Origin: Bog-756 sp963741055
GTDB taxonomy: Bacteria > Actinomycetota > Acidimicrobiia > Acidimicrobiales > RAAP-2
Assembly: GCA_963741055.1 (NCBI GenBank)
Contig: CAVUGU010000009.1
Coordinates: 186,001 to 250,000, forward strand
Direction of reading: 5' to 3'
Length of the DNA stretch: 64,000 nt
Shown in pieces: positions 27,941 through 37,083 of this stretch; the first letter of the stretch is position 1; the number at the start of each line of letters is the position of its first letter. The translations under genes were made by a program, and so were the position numbers. A model generated the notes under the pieces. The model did no database searches, had not been told where the DNA came from, and worked only from the letters and a program-made list of their open reading frames with translations.

Positions 27941-28939
27941 ATGGTGATCGAGGCATCGGCCCCTGTTCGCATCTGCGACTTCGGCGGGTGGACCGACACC
28001 TGGTTCGGTGCACCGGGCCGAGTACTCAATCTCGCGGTGACTCCGGGCGTCGCCGTCCAGGTGCGTGAATCGGTCGACCCGGGCGTGGTCGCGCTCCACG
28101 TCGCCACCTACGGCGACCGCTACCGGGTGACGCCCGGCGACACCTCCCGGGTCGATCGCCACCGGCTGCTCGAGGCGGCGATCGACGCGTGCCCTCCGCC
28201 GCCGGAGATCGGCGTGGAGATCACCGTCGACTCGGCCGTCCCGGCCGGATGCGCGGCAGGCACCTCGGCCGCCGTCACGATGGCGATGCTCGGCGCGTTG
28301 CGAGCGGTCCGTGGGGAGTCTCCTGCGGCACGAGAGATCGCCTACGCCGCGCACGAGCTCGAAGTCGGCGTCCTCGGCGGCGAGAGCGGCATCCAGGACC
28401 AGCTCTGCATCGCCTTCGGCGGGATCAACTATTTCGAGATCGAGCCATATCCCGAGGCCCGCGTGCTCCCGCTGCCGGCCTGGGGGGACCTCGAAGAGCG
28501 CCTGACCGTGGTGTATCTCGGCCACGCCCACGACTCGACGGCGATACACCGCAAGGTCATCGCAGACGTGACGACCCGCGGCACCGAGGTCTTCGCACCG
28601 CTGCGTGACGCGGCGGTCGCCGCCCGGGACGCGGTCGCCGCCCGGGACCTCGAGGGTTTCGGTCGAGCGATGATCCGCAACACCGAGGCGCAGGCGTCAC
28701 TCGACCCCGCGCTCGTCGGGGATGCGGCGCACCGGGTGATCGAGTCCGCAGCCGCTCAGGGCGCAAGCGGCTGGAAGGTCAACGGCGCCGGAGGGGACGG
28801 GGGCTCGATCACCGTCCTCAGCACGACCCGGAGGGCCAAACACCGTTTCGACCAGTCGGCCGCTTCGGACGGCTGGCAGGTGCTGCCCTTCGAGATCAGC
28901 GCCAAGGGACTGGAGGTCCGGGGCACCCTCTCGTCGTGA
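27941..28939 (+). CDS. GHMP-family sugar kinase (HddA-like)
   Basis: 332-residue small-molecule kinase. It has the N-terminal substrate region APVRICDFGGWTDTW typical of heptose/fucose-type kinases, the phosphate loop VPAGCAAGTSAAVTMAM and GGESGIQDQLCIAFGG. The C-terminal motif KVNGAGGDGGSITV completes the GHMP pattern. It probably phosphorylates a heptose 7-phosphate or a similar sugar, but the exact sugar cannot be told, and no other heptose gene is nearby. It starts 12 bp after the membrane-protein gene, likely co-transcribed. Confidence 0.83.
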   Translation: MVIEASAPVRICDFGGWTDTWFGAPGRVLNLAVTPGVAVQVRESVDPGVVALHVATYGDRYRVTPGDTSRVDRHRLLEAAIDACPPPPEIGVEITVDSAVPAGCAAGTSAAVTMAMLGALRAVRGESPAAREIAYAAHELEVGVLGGESGIQDQLCIAFGGINYFEIEPYPEARVLPLPAWGDLEERLTVVYLGHAHDSTAIHRKVIADVTTRGTEVFAPLRDAAVAARDAVAARDLEGFGRAMIRNTEAQASLDPALVGDAAHRVIESAAAQGASGWKVNGAGGDGGSITVLSTTRRAKHRFDQSAASDGWQVLPFEISAKGLEVRGTLSS

Positions 28940-28962
28940 CCGGCGCGGTACGTCCGCGCTGC

Positions 28963-30591
28963 TCAGGTGACCTCGGTGATCGCTTCCTCCCGGTCCGAAA
29001 GAGGTGCGTGGGGTAGCTCCCTCGTGAACATCAGCGAGACGAGCGCGAGCAGGGCGGCCGCCAGCAGACCACTCTTCAGCGAGACCAACTGGGCCCGCTC
29101 GTAGTCCTCCACGATCGCTTGCGTGGTCGTCTGGTCGATGCCGGCGTGTTGGGCCGCGGTCCGCACCTCGTTCGACGGCACCAGATCGATGCCCGAGCTG
29201 ACTGCGACGCCGACCTGCGTGGCGACCTCGGGACTGATACGACTGTCGGACTCGACGTTCGAGACGAACGTCCCGAGCAGGCCGGCGAGCACGATCGCGC
29301 CGATCAGGGCGACGCCGAGCGCCGAGCCGAGTTGTTGACCGGTGTACTGGAGACCTCCCGCCTCGCTCCGGCCCGATTCGTCGACCGACGACTGCACCAC
29401 GTTCCCGAGTTGGGAGACCATCAGCCCCATGCCGACGCCGAGCACCGCCATGCCGGCGAAGAACCCCGCATCGGCGAGGCTGGGCTGGATGGTCCAGAGC
29501 AGCAGGACGATTCCCAGGATCACCACGATCAGGCCGGCGCGCACGATCGAGCGGACCACGAAGCGGGAAGAGAGGCGCGAGCCGAGTGCAGAGGCCACCA
29601 ACATGGTCACGGAGACGGGCAGCATCTTCTCGCCGGTCTTGAGGGCATCCAACCCGAGCACCAGCTGCAGGTAGAGGGGGATGACGAAGAAGACACCCAT
29701 CAGGATCAAGTTCTGGCTGAAGAGTCCGAAGAGACCGGACCGCAAGGTCGGGATCTTGACGAGGTCCAGGTGGACGAGCGGGTCGTGGTGCGTCGCCTCC
29801 CGCCGGTGCTGCCAACGGACGAAGCCCCACAGCAACGCCCCGCCGAGCGCGACGACGAACAGCGTCGGCGACAGCCCGAAGAGGTCGAACGGCGGGTTCT
29901 TCGGCTTGATCCAACCCCAGGTGCTCGATTGCAGCACGCCGAGGACGACCGCTCCGAGCCCGGCCGCCGACAGCACGGTTCCCAAGACGTCGAGGTGCGG
30001 CCTCGGCTCGGGCTTGGGCGCGTCCGACACGAAGCGGGTCATGACCAGGATGAAGACGATCAACACCACTTCGCCGGCGAAGACGACCCGCCAGGTCAGT
30101 TCGGTGGTCGCCCAGCCGCCGAGGATGGGCCCGACCGCGATGCCTGCACCGGCGACACCGCCGATCACCGCGTAGGCGACCTTTCGCGACTGTCCGGCGA
30201 AGTTGCCCCCGATGAGCGCGGCCAGCGCCGGGAGCACCAGAGCGGCGCCGAGTCCCTCGAGGACCGACCAGCCGATCGCCAGCATCGCCACGCTCTGGGA
30301 GCCCGCGGTCAACGCGGAGCCACACCCGTAGATCACCAGACCGATCGAGAAGGCCCGCCGCCGGCCGATCATGTCGCCGATCTTGGCACCGGCCATCATG
30401 AACATGGCCATGACCAGGCAGTAGAGGGTGATCACCGCCTGGATCGTCGGCACCGTCGTGTCGAAGTCGTGCACCAGCGCGCTGATCGACACGTTCATGA
30501 CCGACTGGTCGAGGACCATGACGAACTGGGCGGTGGCGAGGGCCACGAGGGCCACCCATCTGATCGACGACGCTCGCTCCCCGCCCTCCAT
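28963..30591 (-). CDS. MFS drug-efflux transporter (DHA2, 14-helix type)
   Basis: 542-residue proton-driven exporter. ATG 30591 has a clear AAAGGAG site; codons upstream to 30825 are not needed. Hallmarks: FVMVLDQSVMNVSISALVHD in helix 1 (motif D1), GAKIGDMIGRRRAF (motif A), and GIAVGPILGGWATTELTWRV (motif C). About 14 hydrophobic helices are seen. The substrate is unknown; related proteins export dyes, antibiotics or lipids. It is convergent with the GHMP kinase and divergent from the DUF6325-like gene. Confidence 0.92.
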   Translation of the reverse strand: MEGGERASSIRWVALVALATAQFVMVLDQSVMNVSISALVHDFDTTVPTIQAVITLYCLVMAMFMMAGAKIGDMIGRRRAFSIGLVIYGCGSALTAGSQSVAMLAIGWSVLEGLGAALVLPALAALIGGNFAGQSRKVAYAVIGGVAGAGIAVGPILGGWATTELTWRVVFAGEVVLIVFILVMTRFVSDAPKPEPRPHLDVLGTVLSAAGLGAVVLGVLQSSTWGWIKPKNPPFDLFGLSPTLFVVALGGALLWGFVRWQHRREATHHDPLVHLDLVKIPTLRSGLFGLFSQNLILMGVFFVIPLYLQLVLGLDALKTGEKMLPVSVTMLVASALGSRLSSRFVVRSIVRAGLIVVILGIVLLLWTIQPSLADAGFFAGMAVLGVGMGLMVSQLGNVVQSSVDESGRSEAGGLQYTGQQLGSALGVALIGAIVLAGLLGTFVSNVESDSRISPEVATQVGVAVSSGIDLVPSNEVRTAAQHAGIDQTTTQAIVEDYERAQLVSLKSGLLAAALLALVSLMFTRELPHAPLSDREEAITEVT

Positions 30592-30787
30592 GGGTCTCCT
30601 TTCCATACGGCGCCGGCAACGGGCGATCCCGGGTTCGAGCCGGCGCAAAGTGGCTAGCACGGCGGTGCCTCCGAGCGGGGACACGCGGCTCACCACCGGG
30701 CCGCACTCGTCCGCCTGCTCCGATCGGATCGACCGGCCGGTCCCGTTCGACGGCGCCGATGTTAGATTCAGACCAAGGAGGTGGCCG

Positions 30788-31228
30788 ATGCCGTCTGCGC
30801 AAGAGAGCGATGCTCTAGGTCCCATCAGCTACGTGATCGTCGAGTTCCCGGGCGCCAAGATGACCGGGGAAGGTCTGGCCGAGTTGTTGCGCCTGGTCGA
30901 CCAGGGCGTCGTGCGCATCCTCGATCTGCAATTCGTCCTCGCACGTGCCGACGGTTCGATCGAGGCGGTGGAGCTCGACGCCCTCGATTTCGACGGGTCC
31001 TTCGACCTGACCGTCTTCGAAGGCGCGTCGTCCGGATTGCTGGACGAAAGTGACATCGCCGACGCCCACTCGGCGATCGAGCCCGGGGCGGCCGCGGCGA
31101 TCCTCATCTTCGAGAACACGTGGGCGACCCCCTTCGTCCAGGCGCTGCGCCGAAGCGACGCCCAGCTTGTGGCGGCCGGCTACATCCCCCACGACACGCT
31201 GGTCGCGTCGCTCGACGCGACCGACTGA
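30788..31228 (+). CDS. DUF6325-like small protein
   Basis: 146-residue cytoplasmic protein opening with ISYVIVEFPGAKMTGEGLAE, then LVDQGVVRILDLQFVLA and LIFENTWATPFVQALR. This pattern matches the DUF6325 (DUF1269-related) family in my memory; no reaction is known. A very strong AAGGAGG ends 7 nt before ATG 30788, so high expression is likely. The downstream SHOCT-domain gene is 36 bp away, a common pairing in actinobacteria, so the two probably work together. Confidence 0.8.
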   Translation: MPSAQESDALGPISYVIVEFPGAKMTGEGLAELLRLVDQGVVRILDLQFVLARADGSIEAVELDALDFDGSFDLTVFEGASSGLLDESDIADAHSAIEPGAAAAILIFENTWATPFVQALRRSDAQLVAAGYIPHDTLVASLDATD

Positions 31229-31264
31229 GCACACGCTCGCCAACGACACGGAGGTGCATTGATC

Positions 31265-31537
31265 ATGCCCGGACTACTTCGAGGCGTCGGACGCGTGGCC
31301 GTCGTCGCCGGGACCGCCACCGCGGTCTCCAATCGAGTCTCACGCCGCCAGGCCAACCGGTGGTCGGAGCAAGACCAGCAGCAGTACAGCGAGGCCCCGC
31401 CTCCCGCTCCTGCACCGGCACCCCAACAAGGGGGCGACGCCATCAGCCAACTGAAAGACCTCGCCGACCTGAAGAACCAGGGGGTCCTCACCGAGGCGGA
31501 GTTCGAGGCCCAAAAGGCGAAGATCCTCGGTTCGTAA
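31265..31537 (+). CDS. Small SHOCT-domain protein
   Basis: 90-residue protein: a short N-terminal hydrophobic piece (VGRVAVVAGTATAVSNRV), a Pro/Gln-rich linker (APPPAPAPAPQQGG in part) and a C-terminal SHOCT domain, ISQLKDLADLKNQGVLTEAE. SHOCT is a short oligomerisation domain. GGAGG stands 10 nt before ATG 31265; a TTG at 31259 is a weaker start. It follows the DUF6325-like gene and is convergent with the first of three HTH paralogs. Confidence 0.82.
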   Translation: MPGLLRGVGRVAVVAGTATAVSNRVSRRQANRWSEQDQQQYSEAPPPAPAPAPQQGGDAISQLKDLADLKNQGVLTEAEFEAQKAKILGS

Positions 31538-31574
31538 CGTCGCGAACGTTCACCTCCGGTGACCGTTGCGCTCT

Positions 31575-31970
31575 TCAGCCGTCGTCCTTCGAGCCCTTGG
31601 TCGACCTCTTCTTCTGCGAGTCCGAGGTTTCCTTGATGTAGCGAGAGGCCAGCTGCCGAGAGATACCCCAGGCGCGACCCAAGTCGGCGATCGAGTGACC
31701 CCGTTCGAGTGCGAGCTCGAAGACCTTCAGGCGGGTGACGTGGCGACGCTGGTTGACGAGCTCGAGTGCGTCGTTCAACGCCTGTCGTAGACCGGCGGGC
31801 TGCACCATCATCAGCACCGACTCGAGCTCCTCGCCCTCGTTCACCCGCTTGAGCGCGAGCCGCAGCGAATGCTCGGTGTTGCGAATCTCGACGGCCGCGT
31901 TTACCAACGCCTCGATGAGCTCTTCGACCGACTCGACGGCCTCGTTCTCCAGCTTCGACACCAGCGACAT
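31575..31970 (-). CDS. Small helix-turn-helix protein, paralog 1 of 3
   Basis: 131 residues from ATG 31970 (ATG 31985 is also possible). The first 90 residues are helical and charged (ESVEELIEALVNAAVEIRNT). The C-terminal helix-turn-helix is HSIADLGRAWGISRQLASRY followed by a Lys-rich tail. The same ending, GISRQLASRY, closes two more proteins at 33701-34054 and 35883-36359, so a small family has expanded here. I do not recognise the family. A sequence-specific DNA-binding role is inferred from the HTH. The start was set by alignment to paralog 2 at SKLE. Confidence 0.72.
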   Translation of the reverse strand: MSLVSKLENEAVESVEELIEALVNAAVEIRNTEHSLRLALKRVNEGEELESVLMMVQPAGLRQALNDALELVNQRRHVTRLKVFELALERGHSIADLGRAWGISRQLASRYIKETSDSQKKRSTKGSKDDG

Positions 31971-32143
31971 CTTCTCAAACCCCATCGACGGCACGCACCC
32001 ACCAATCGATCGCGTACGCTTGTCTCGATGTGGAGTGTCACACGGATGCAACAGCGGTTGCACAGCGAACACGACGAAGCCCCGTCTCGTTCGGCACGCG
32101 CCGCGCCACTGTTCGCGACCGCCACCTCCCTAGTCGTCTTGGA

Positions 32144-32172
32144 TTGATACTATCTGAAATCAGTACTAATGT
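32144..32172 (+). promoter_or_regulatory. Promoter and imperfect palindrome upstream of the MarR/methyltransferase pair
   Basis: TTGATA (32144-32149), a 17-bp spacer and TAATGT (32167-32172) form a promoter 6 nt before the GTG at 32179, so the transcript may be leaderless. The same stretch is an imperfect palindrome (TTGATACTATC against GATTTCAG-type halves ending in ACTAA), the usual shape of a MarR operator, so autoregulation is likely. Confidence 0.45.
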
Positions 32173-32178
32173 CTCCTC

Positions 32179-32625
32179 GTGGGCGAGGAGCGGATCGAAG
32201 AGTGGCCGCTGACGGCCCTGCTGCGGAGTGCCCGGGCCTCGGTGGGAGGCGCGATCCGCGCGTCGCTCGAGGGATCCGACATGGACGACCTCCCTCCGAA
32301 CGGTCCCTTCGTCATCGGGGCGATCGCTCGCAGCTCGGCCCCCCTCGGCGCCATCGTCCGTCAACTCGGCGGTTCCAAGCAGGCGGCGGGCCAGCTGGTC
32401 GACACCCTGGTCATCCGCGGCTACCTCGAGCGTTCGATCGACCCGGACGACCGACGACGCCTGATCGTCCGGCTGACCACCCGCGGGGAGGCGGCGGCAA
32501 AGCTCATCCGGTCGGCCGTGGAGCGCCTCGAAGCAGAGCTCGAACTCGCAGCCGGCCGCGATCGAGTGGAGGCCGCGCGACAGGTGCTCGCCGACCTGGT
32601 TCGTATGGGTTCGACCGATGCGTGA
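32179..32625 (+). CDS. MarR-like winged-helix regulator
   Basis: 148 residues, GTG start at 32179. The core is LGAIVRQLGGSKQAAGQLVD (recognition helices) and the wing LERSIDPDDRRRLIVRLTTR, a typical MarR wing. The C-terminal helix is Glu/Ala-rich. It overlaps the following methyltransferase by 8 bp, so the two form a unit. A palindromic promoter lies just upstream. The effector is unknown. Confidence 0.85.
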   Translation: MGEERIEEWPLTALLRSARASVGGAIRASLEGSDMDDLPPNGPFVIGAIARSSAPLGAIVRQLGGSKQAAGQLVDTLVIRGYLERSIDPDDRRRLIVRLTTRGEAAAKLIRSAVERLEAELELAAGRDRVEAARQVLADLVRMGSTDA

Positions 32626-33382
32626 CGGTCAGCCCTCGCTGAGCGCCCAGCGGGTAGCCGCACGCCGGGTCGCCTTCCCCCGCGTGGCCGCATCCTTCGG
32701 CGATCCCTCCGCCGACGACGCCCTTGCCCGCGACGTGGCCATGGATGGCCCCCCTTCGTCGGGCAGTCTGATCGAGCAGTACCTGCGCGCCCGGACCATC
32801 TTCTTCGATCGGGTCGTAGTCGATGCGATCGGCCGAGGTGTCTCGCAGATCGTGATGATCGGGGCCGGCTACGACGGGAGGCCGTTGCGTTATCGCCGAG
32901 AGGGCGTGTCGTGGTGGGAGGTCGACCATCCGGACACCCAAGCCGACAAGCGCGCCCGAATGGACCGTCTCGGCCTACCCACGTCGGGCATCGCCTTCCT
33001 CTCCTTCGATCTCGAATCGCCCGGGCTCGCAACAGTGCTCCTCGAGAGCGGCTTCGATCCCGATCGACCATCGCTCCAATGCTGCGAGGGTGTGGTGGCC
33101 TATCTGACGCCGGGCGGGCTGGAGTGCCTGCTGACCGAACTCCGCGCGGTGGCAACGGACGGGACCCGGATCGCCCTCTCCTTGTCGGTCACTCCGGCAT
33201 CAGAGGAGGCCGCCGACCGACGGCACGATCTCCACGGCAGGCTGGCGGCCCTCGGAGAGCCGATCGTGAGCTCACTCGGTGCGCAAGACGCGTTCGATCT
33301 CTTCGCCCGGACCCGATGGCGTCAGGTCGACGCCACGGACCGAAGCGAGCGGGCCGGCTTGGTGGTAGCCGGCCCGATCTGA
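32618..33382 (+). CDS. Class I SAM-dependent methyltransferase (LCMT/PPM family)
   Basis: 254 residues. The SAM site is QIVMIGAGYDGRPLRYR, followed by the acidic WWEVDHPDTQADKR and the CEGVVAYLTPGG motif, all typical of the leucine-carboxyl-methyltransferase-like group common in actinobacteria (TIGR00027-type). The methyl acceptor is unknown, probably a small molecule. Translation is coupled to the MarR gene, suggesting that the regulator senses the same compound. Confidence 0.86.
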   Translation: MRDGQPSLSAQRVAARRVAFPRVAASFGDPSADDALARDVAMDGPPSSGSLIEQYLRARTIFFDRVVVDAIGRGVSQIVMIGAGYDGRPLRYRREGVSWWEVDHPDTQADKRARMDRLGLPTSGIAFLSFDLESPGLATVLLESGFDPDRPSLQCCEGVVAYLTPGGLECLLTELRAVATDGTRIALSLSVTPASEEAADRRHDLHGRLAALGEPIVSSLGAQDAFDLFARTRWRQVDATDRSERAGLVVAGPI

Positions 33383-33700
33383 TCAGCGCACCGAGTGCCG
33401 AAACAGCGAGCTTCGGGGCATCGCTCGCTCCGTGGTGGCAGTGACGACGTAGAACCCGGCGCGAGCCGCCTCACCGCGAGCACCTGGGGAGACCAACCGT
33501 GTGCCGATGCCGAGCTACTCGGCCTTCCCCTGGAACGGTCGCGCCGTCCCAGGCCGAGGGGCAAGACGGGGGGCCTCATGCAGTCGGCCAGGGTCGGCAA
33601 ACGGCGGAGCTGTCCTTCCGCCCAAGCGCAACTCTACGGCGACAAGCCCCTCGACGCAACACGTCTTGCGCGACGACCGCCTCCTCGGGTTCGTCGCCCG
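33383..33700 (+). other. Intergenic stretch, no gene seen
   Basis: 318 bp between the methyltransferase and the second HTH paralog, which converge. Frames here are shadows with no start-signal support. I see no clear terminator hairpin and no repeat. Confidence 0.5.
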
Positions 33701-34054
33701 TCATCGCTTGCCGTTGCTCGCCTCTCTCACGTAGCGCGACGCCAATTGTCTCGAAATACCCCAGGTCCGCCCCACTTCGCCGATCGACAGGCCCTCCTCC
33801 ACGGCAAGGGCGAAGACGAGAGACCGCGTCCGGTGACGGAGGGCGGTAAGCGCCTCCATTGCGTCGTCGAAGGATTGCCGCGACTCCGAGGGCGCGTCGG
33901 CGATGACCGCTGCCGTCAGCCCCTCACCCCGTTCCACCTTCTTCAGGGTCCGGCGAATTCCTTGCTCCGACCGGCGAATCTCGTCGCGGGCTTCGGCGAG
34001 TGCATCGAGGAGCTCTTTCATGCTGGAAGTGGCCTGTCGCTCGAGCTTCGACAT
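33701..34054 (-). CDS. Small helix-turn-helix protein, paralog 2 of 3
   Basis: 117 residues from ATG 34054. N-terminal helical part SKLERQATSSMKELLDALAE, then RRTLKKVERGEGL, and the C-terminal HTH LSIGEVGRTWGISRQLASRY. It shares the layout of the proteins at 31575-31970 and 35883-36359: a charged helical part, a P-x-x-x-RQ-like middle stretch and the same HTH. No metal or ligand site is seen. Function unknown; DNA binding is inferred. Confidence 0.75.
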   Translation of the reverse strand: MSKLERQATSSMKELLDALAEARDEIRRSEQGIRRTLKKVERGEGLTAAVIADAPSESRQSFDDAMEALTALRHRTRSLVFALAVEEGLSIGEVGRTWGISRQLASRYVREASNGKR

Positions 34055-34332
34055 GGCTGCATCTTCTCAACCGATCCTTAAGGTTCCCTTAGAACGCAGA
34101 GGGGCAACCCGTGTTGCCTGGAAGACCCCACGGAAGGGGGTCTTGGAGGTGACGAGCAATCCGGATTCCCTTGTGCGCCCCGGACCATCCCCGCGACGAG
34201 CCTCTCGAGGCACTCCGAAGCCGCTCGGTCGGCGCCCCCGTTTGGCGAACCAGCGTGCGCCGTAGACGCACCCGCACCACCTTCATTGAGCCTGATACGG
34301 GCGAGGCAACCATCGTCGAGTGGTCCCGACGT

Positions 34333-34815
34333 TCAGACCTCGAGGGAGGCGGGGTCCTCGATACCGAGCACCGCAAGGGCGCGCCCGAGGCCGAGGTAGG
34401 AGGCGATGCACATCGTCAGGTCGAGAATCTCGGCGTCCGTGAACCTGGCGTGGAGCCGCTCGAACAAGTCGTCGTCGATGGACCCATGGTCGAGGGCGAA
34501 GCGAGCCGCGTACTCGATGGCCAACCGCTGGCGGTCCGTGTAACCGCCGTAGGTGTCGTAGTCGTCGAGATGAGCGTAGAGGTCGTCCTCGACACCGGCA
34601 GTCCTCACCGAGGCAGCCCGGAACGTCGAACACGCGCTGCAGGAGTTGAGCTGGGCGATCTTCATGCGCGCCACCTCGCGCTCCTCCGCCGGAAGGATGC
34701 TCGAGCCGTAGATGGTTCGGACCATCGTCTCGACCATCGCACCCATTTCGGGCCGCAAGCGCCACACCCTTGCCGCCTCTTCGCCGCTGCCAGCTGGTAC
34801 GTCGATCCGCGCCAT
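34333..34815 (-). CDS. Carboxymuconolactone decarboxylase-family protein (AhpD-like)
   Basis: 160-residue helical protein with the family core REVARMKIAQLNSCSACSTF, whose CSAC is the redox Cys pair of AhpD-like peroxidase partners, followed by an all-helical end DAEILDLTMCIASYLGLGRA. AhpD-like members reduce peroxiredoxins, but the family also holds decarboxylases, so the substrate is open. The start at 34815 is a plain ATG. Neighbours are paralog 2 and an orphan gene. Confidence 0.85.
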   Translation of the reverse strand: MARIDVPAGSGEEAARVWRLRPEMGAMVETMVRTIYGSSILPAEEREVARMKIAQLNSCSACSTFRAASVRTAGVEDDLYAHLDDYDTYGGYTDRQRLAIEYAARFALDHGSIDDDLFERLHARFTDAEILDLTMCIASYLGLGRALAVLGIEDPASLEV

Positions 34816-34976
34816 TGCGCCTCAGCATAAGTTCCCGAACGCCCGCGACTGCTATGAGACGGGTGACGGTTCCCTGCCCGGGGCACCAATGTGGGAGTCC
34901 CTGAGCACCTGATTCTGCTCCCTTCCCTCGGAAAGCTGGCCTTTCCTGCTCAAGTTCGGGCGGGGTCGGTGACGAT

Positions 34977-35786
34977 GTGTGGTGGATGCAGGCGCTGACA
35001 AGCAGGCCGGGGGTCTGGCTTGGCGAGGACTGGAAGTACCACCTTCCGGAGTCCCACCCCAACTTCGATCCGACGCGCCTTGCGGTGGAGCAGGTTTCGG
35101 AAGAATCGGATTTCGAGATCGCGAGCACGTCCTTGTTGCTGTCCACCTGGCTGGCAGAGGCGCTGAACGAGGACGCTCGTCTGTCAGAAGCATTCCCCGA
35201 CAATGGTGCGACCGCCCCTTTGCTCGTTCTCAGTTGCTCCACCCTGGGTACCAAGGCTCTGACCCACGGATCAGGTCAGTCGCTCTTCGTCTGGAAGCGG
35301 ACTCTGATTCAAGAACGCATCGGCCAACCCTGGTCGACCGAGGAGCTCTCGCAGTCGGCGGAGCACCGCGCCTACTTGAACTTCTTCTCACGGCTCTGCC
35401 TGCTCAAGTTGGTCATGCCGGATGAAGCCGAACGGATGGCCTTCCGACTTTGGCAGCTTCTGAACGAGCGGAGCATGCAGGGACCACTCTGGCGGCTTCC
35501 GGATCGGGCCACCATGCAAGAAGGCGTCCTCCGCCTGGGCCGTCCCGACGTGAGAGATCTCACCGCCCTCGTCGAGTCGACGGGTCTGGCGTTCGCCGGT
35601 CTGTCGGAACACGACGGCGAGGAGCCGGGTAGCGATGCCGACCGATCGAAGGTCGCGCGGCTCGCGATGCAGGTTTTCGTCCTCGGAGAGTTGCTTCCGT
35701 TCATTCGTGGTTCGTCAACCCTGGGCTCTACTGGCGAATCCGCTCAGCTGCGTGAGGAGTACGAAGTCCGCCAGCAGATGGCGTAG
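34977..35786 (+). CDS. Hypothetical protein, 269 aa
   Basis: I do not recognise a family. The protein starts at a GTG (34977) or at the ATG at 34986 (MQALTSRPGVWLGEDWKY). It is mostly helical and soluble, with no signal peptide or transmembrane segment, and has Trp/Leu-rich patches such as AERMAFRLWQLLNERSMQGP and VARLAMQVFVLGELLPFIRG. Base composition is slightly poorer in GC than the housekeeping genes. It converges with the third HTH paralog. Coding quality is good, function unknown. Confidence 0.7.
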   Translation: MWWMQALTSRPGVWLGEDWKYHLPESHPNFDPTRLAVEQVSEESDFEIASTSLLLSTWLAEALNEDARLSEAFPDNGATAPLLVLSCSTLGTKALTHGSGQSLFVWKRTLIQERIGQPWSTEELSQSAEHRAYLNFFSRLCLLKLVMPDEAERMAFRLWQLLNERSMQGPLWRLPDRATMQEGVLRLGRPDVRDLTALVESTGLAFAGLSEHDGEEPGSDADRSKVARLAMQVFVLGELLPFIRGSSTLGSTGESAQLREEYEVRQQMA

Positions 35787-35882
35787 TCCTTCTCGATCCG
35801 CTCGACCGTTTCGGTTCGACCGGATTCTGGTCTTCGCAGCAGCACCGGAATGGGTGCGCTGCGGCCCACCCGAGGCGGCTCT

Positions 35883-36359
35883 CTAGGCGTTGTGGGGCAC
35901 TCTGAGATCGAGAACCGTCGCCGAAGCGTCGGCGGTGTCGAACGCGGGAACGGCCTCCGCCGGTGGATCGCTTCGAGCGACGCCCTCTTTAACATAGCGA
36001 GAGGCCAGCTGCCTTGAGATGCCCCACGCCCGAGCCATCTCCGAGATGGAAAGTCCGGCCGCCAGTGCGTGAGTAAACACTTTCTGCCGCACCATGTGGC
36101 GAGTTCGGTGAACCTCTTCGAGAGCGTCCAGAAATGCCTGTCGCTTCCCCGCCGGCGATTTCAGCACGATCAAGGACTCGATGGCCTCTCCCCGTGCGAT
36201 CGACTGCAGTGCGCCTCGGAGAGACCGCTCGGCACGACGCATTTCGGCGCGCGCCATGGCGATCGCAGTGATCAGTTCCTCGATCGCCTTGACCACCTCG
36301 TCCTGACTAGACAGCATTTCGTCTTCGTCCCCCTCAACGTCAGGTGCCTTCGCCGCCAT
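35883..36359 (-). CDS. Small helix-turn-helix protein, paralog 3 of 3
   Basis: 158 residues from ATG 36359, preceded by AAAGGAGGGG, a strong ribosome site; codons back to 36404 are not needed. The acidic N-terminus (DVEGDEDEMLSS) is followed by the helical part KAIEELITAIAMARAEMRRA, then SPAGKRQAFLDALEEVHRT and the HTH LSISEMARAWGISRQLASRY. A C-terminal tail of about 35 residues is unique to this copy. Same family as 31575-31970 and 33701-34054. Confidence 0.78.
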   Translation of the reverse strand: MAAKAPDVEGDEDEMLSSQDEVVKAIEELITAIAMARAEMRRAERSLRGALQSIARGEAIESLIVLKSPAGKRQAFLDALEEVHRTRHMVRQKVFTHALAAGLSISEMARAWGISRQLASRYVKEGVARSDPPAEAVPAFDTADASATVLDLRVPHNA

Positions 36360-36594
36360 CACCCCTCCTTTCCTGAATCGAGTCTGAACGCGACGGGGTG
36401 GCACTCGCTGTCACCTTTGCGACAACTGAGGGATCGCCCACCGGTGACACGATCGGGCTTGATGCTGCGGCCCAACGGCTATGCCGACCGACGAAGACGC
36501 GTAAGGCCGCTCTCTGATCGGACCCGTTGATCGGTGCACCCGTTCGATACCCATCGGCCGAGTTCCCTTGCGACCAATCGCTTAAGGTGCCGAC

Positions 36595-37083
36595 ATGGAC
36601 GATTCCTCCTACAGCCATTCTGAAAAGCTCAGGATCCACCGCCCGCCGGGTGATCTCTACGAGATTGTCAGCGACGTGACGCGTGTCGGCGACCTGAGCC
36701 CGGTGTGCCAATCTGGGACCTGGGACGATGCCACCCAGGCGGGCAAGACCGGCGCCTGGTTCACTGGGTACAACGCTGTCGGAGACGTCCGTTGGGACAC
36801 GCGTTGCAAGGTCGTTGTGGCCAAGCCGGGTCGGGAGTTCTCCTTCATCAACTTCGGGCCGGATGGCGACGTCGAACTTGTCCGCTGGGGATTCACTTTT
36901 GAGGAATCGGGAGACGGCACCGACGTGACCGAGTCGTGGCAGGTCCTCCCCGCTTACCCGGACTTCGTCCGCGCTGGGGATCCAAACATCGATGTGAAGC
37001 CTCGCATCGACGGGATGGCTCAGATGGCGCGAGAAGGTATTGCAGCGACGCTCGCCAACCTCAAACGGGTCGCCGAATCCTGA
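36595..37083 (+). CDS. SRPBCC-family protein (polyketide cyclase/START fold)
   Basis: 162 residues. It begins YSHSEKLRIHRPPGDLYEIV and has VSDVTRVGDLSPVCQSGTWD and ELVRWGFTFEESGDGTDVTE, typical of the SRPBCC fold with a hydrophobic ligand pocket. Family members act as cyclases, hydroxylase partners or lipid binders; no catalytic residue is assigned. The ATG lies at 36595 after an AAGG-type stretch. It is divergent from HTH paralog 3. Confidence 0.85.
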   Translation: MDDSSYSHSEKLRIHRPPGDLYEIVSDVTRVGDLSPVCQSGTWDDATQAGKTGAWFTGYNAVGDVRWDTRCKVVVAKPGREFSFINFGPDGDVELVRWGFTFEESGDGTDVTESWQVLPAYPDFVRAGDPNIDVKPRIDGMAQMAREGIAATLANLKRVAES

